A stretch of DNA of 7,499 bases, taken from contig JAOZOG010000099.1 in assembly GCA_029933395.1 (NCBI GenBank), forward strand, positions 1 through 7,499. The letters run 5' to 3'. Origin of the DNA: Sulfurovaceae bacterium (GTDB taxonomy: Bacteria; Campylobacterota; Campylobacteria; Campylobacterales; Sulfurovaceae). Below the pieces are notes generated by a model, which was given only the letters and a program-made list of their open reading frames with translations, was not told the origin of the DNA and searched no databases. The position numbers and the translations under genes are program-made. The number at the start of each line of letters is the position of its first letter. Within the stretch, counting starts at the first letter, position 1. Shown here piece by piece: positions 5,312 through 7,499 of this stretch.

Positions 5312-7499
5312 ATGCGAGTTCGGCGTTAAAGGAACTCGACGAGTTAAAGTCGGAATACAATCAGGTTCTGACCGAAATTACGACTTGGGATAAAAAATCT
5401 GCCCAGTATACGAGAGAACAAGTCAAACTTCAAAAAGAATTGGCCGCCGCACGTGTCAAGGCTGCAAATGCCGGTCGGGGCACCGTAAGTTACAAAGCCG
5501 CACGTGATGAGGTAAAAAGACTCGAAGCGGCGTACAAAGCACTTACTGCCCAACGTCGTGAGGCCGCCGACGTTACAAAACTTCTCCAAAAGCGTCAAAC
5601 AGAAATCACCAGGAACATGAAATCCCAGGTGCGGGCTACGAAACAGGTTACTGTGGCGAACAAAAGTCTCGAAAAGAGTGATAAGGATTTGATACGAACG
5701 ATTGTTCATAAAATTCGTACTTATGAATCTTTGTTTGTGGCTTTTTATACTCTTCGTAAAGTTTATGAATCTACCGTAGGCGCTGGCCTTGAATATAACG
5801 CTATGGTGGAACGTGAAACGATCGGTCTTCGACTTTTGATCAACCAGACCACGCAATACACCGACGCCCAGGGTAAAGTGGTCAAGGGGATGAAAGCATA
5901 CGCTTTGGCTTCCAAAGAAGCCGGTAAAGCTATGAAGATCGTCCGGGACATCAATGTCGAGACACCTCACACTTTGACACAGACACTTTCCATTTACAAA
6001 CTTCTCGTTCCCCAGGTAAAACAGTTCGGTGGCAATCTCGAACAGGTCGGGGAAATCACGAAGGGTGTTTCACTTCTCGGTGCCCAGATGGGTGTGGAGT
6101 ATCAGGAAATCTTGAAGGTCATCGACTCTATGTTCAGTGGCCAGATGCACGAATCCGGGTTGAAGCGTGCGCTTTCCGTCGTGGGAATTACACCGGAAGC
6201 CATTCGAAAAGTCAAAAAAGAGGGTGGTGATCTCGTCCAATTCATGTTGGATCGTTTGAAACTTGTAAATTTCGCCGCTGAGGATACCCGCAACAGCTGG
6301 CAGGGACTGGTAGCCCAATATAACACGTTGCTTGACAATTTGCGAGGCGAGGCGTTTAAACCGTTTTTCGGAGCGGCAAAGGATTCGTTGGACGTTCTCA
6401 ATCAAATGATACGAAAATCCACCGATGATATCGTTAATTTCACGGTCACTATTCAACGGTACATACAAGTTATCGATCTTTCTGAAATGTTGAGTATCGG
6501 CATGGGTGCTTGGTATTCCATGAAATTGGCCATTATGGGTGTTGTCGAGGCTTTCGCTCTTTTGAATACCACCATTGCCGGTGGGTCAAAAATGTTTAAC
6601 GTTTATGCTCAAGCTGCGGTAGCGTTTTATGGGTTATTGGAGCTGGGGCGTGTGCAAATAGAGGAAGATCGTAAAAAGCGCAAAGAGTATTTCGACGACA
6701 TGGCAAAAGACGCCGAAACGATCATAAATTACCTTCCAGCTGAGAATGTGGCCAAAGATAAAAAACTTCAACAAGATTTGAAAGATTTGGCCAAAGCGTA
6801 CAAGGAAGCCGCCACCGCTGCCGAGAAAGCGGCCATCGCTGCCGAGATGAGAACCAAAGCCCAGGAACGAGAGGCTTTACGAGTAAAGAAATCACGAAAA
6901 GAAGCCCGTGAAGAGGGCATACTCGATGAGAGTGGCAAAATCAAAGCCTCCGCAAGACCGGTGGGTGACTTTAGAAAATCAACGGAATACGTAAACGAGT
7001 TTCGTGATGCTTTGAAGGGCGCCAGGGACGAGTATTGGGCATTGACACACGAAGGGGGTGATGTCGCCGGTATTGTCAAAAAAATCGGGGAATACAACGA
7101 TCTGTTGCGAAAACGTGAGAAGATACGGTCACAAATCGGCAAACAGGGTATCGATCAGGAAAAGGTCAAGCAGCAGTACATCAAGGTCAACCTCGATCTT
7201 CAACAGAAAGAGAACGAGATTGTCAGTGCCGGAAACACATTGCGTGACAAAGGCATCCAGACACTCGAAAAAGAAGCAAAACTTCGTGAGCGTAACCGAC
7301 AGGCGGCATTCGATCTTGTTGAAACTTTGAAGCGTCAATACGTCAAGGGTTACGCTTTCGACCAGGACACGGTGAACAATTACACGTTGGTCAACACGCT
7401 TTACGAGCAGGGGTTGATCCCCAACGCCGAAACGTATCGGCAAATCATCGAGGGTTTGAACAAAGAAACGATCGAGCATTATGAAGGTCTCGACAAGGC
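5281..7499 (+). CDS. Tail tape measure protein (lambda gpH-like), 3' end outside the window
   Basis: One frame stays open from ATG 5281 to the right edge: 739 full codons with no stop. AAGG at 5267-5270 lies 10 bases upstream, a slightly long spacing, and the start overlaps the chaperone extension, suggesting coupling. The protein spans the tail lumen and sets tail length; it may be ejected with the DNA. Residues about 10-140 are charged and heptad-like (coiled coil), about 150-158 are hydrophobic, and 286-379 carry the family pattern: SGQMHESGLKRALSVVGI..., then NSWQGLVAQYNTLLDNLRGEAFKPFF and a further helix. Two hydrophobic, membrane-compatible segments follow at about 413-427 and 439-456. 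From about 460 to the end the sequence is again Lys/Glu/Ala-rich helix. No peptidase or lysozyme motif is visible in the part present. Length, position and composition make the call secure. Confidence 0.93.
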   Translation, partial: MANSTIGVELDASSALKELDELKSEYNQVLTEITTWDKKSAQYTREQVKLQKELAAARVKAANAGRGTVSYKAARDEVKRLEAAYKALTAQRREAADVTKLLQKRQTEITRNMKSQVRATKQVTVANKSLEKSDKDLIRTIVHKIRTYESLFVAFYTLRKVYESTVGAGLEYNAMVERETIGLRLLINQTTQYTDAQGKVVKGMKAYALASKEAGKAMKIVRDINVETPHTLTQTLSIYKLLVPQVKQFGGNLEQVGEITKGVSLLGAQMGVEYQEILKVIDSMFSGQMHESGLKRALSVVGITPEAIRKVKKEGGDLVQFMLDRLKLVNFAAEDTRNSWQGLVAQYNTLLDNLRGEAFKPFFGAAKDSLDVLNQMIRKSTDDIVNFTVTIQRYIQVIDLSEMLSIGMGAWYSMKLAIMGVVEAFALLNTTIAGGSKMFNVYAQAAVAFYGLLELGRVQIEEDRKKRKEYFDDMAKDAETIINYLPAENVAKDKKLQQDLKDLAKAYKEAATAAEKAAIAAEMRTKAQEREALRVKKSRKEAREEGILDESGKIKASARPVGDFRKSTEYVNEFRDALKGARDEYWALTHEGGDVAGIVKKIGEYNDLLRKREKIRSQIGKQGIDQEKVKQQYIKVNLDLQQKENEIVSAGNTLRDKGIQTLEKEAKLRERNRQAAFDLVETLKRQYVKGYAFDQDTVNNYTLVNTLYEQGLIPNAETYRQIIEGLNKETIEHYEGLDK

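Noticed and set aside
5344..5970. Antisense open frame of about 208 codons opposite the tape measure gene
   Set aside because: It overlaps a tape measure gene that stays open across the whole region; the antisense product looks random and all neighbours are on the + strand.

Overview
The window is a contiguous piece of a tailed-phage (siphophage-type) morphogenesis cluster, either from a free phage genome or a prophage; the sequence does not decide which. All genes lie on the + strand, packed with ATGA, GTGA or TGATG overlaps and very short gaps. No integrase, lysis, RNA or host gene is visible. A decoration protein with a lambda E-type major capsid protein fits a phage of a Gram-negative bacterium, but this is inference and I cannot name the host.

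The gene order matches lambda's head-tail order almost slot for slot: (C/Nu3-like 3' end) - D - E - small FI-slot protein - FII-like - Z-like - U-like - V-like - G-like - GT frameshift product - H-like. Head region (1-1687): the end of a probable maturation protease/scaffold gene, a 110-aa decoration protein and a 353-aa major capsid protein. Head-tail joining (1684-3272): a 55-aa basic protein of unknown role, a head-closure (FII-like) protein with a GTG start, a tail-completion (Z/HK97 gp10-like) protein and a tail terminator (U-like) with a GTG start. Tail (3282-7499): a 381-aa tail tube protein, a hairpin terminator, two tail-assembly chaperone reading frames joined by a -1 frameshift, and a long tape measure gene that runs off the window's right end.

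The strongest observations are: (1) a perfect X XXY YYZ slippery heptamer GGGAAAC placed exactly on the last codons of the chaperone gene, with a convincing downstream stem-loop, giving a predicted 266-aa G-T fusion; (2) a carbohydrate-binding-like W...Y..GD.V...GTSG..EP...DG.V.W module inserted inside the tail tube protein; (3) an intrinsic-terminator-like hairpin with a perfect 10-bp stem between the tube gene and the chaperone genes. The proteins work together as follows: D and E build the capsid shell; the FII/Z/U-like proteins close the head and the tail end; G and GT recruit tube subunits around the tape measure, which sets tail length. I see an ordinary phage structural region with some unusual details rather than a wholly new system.
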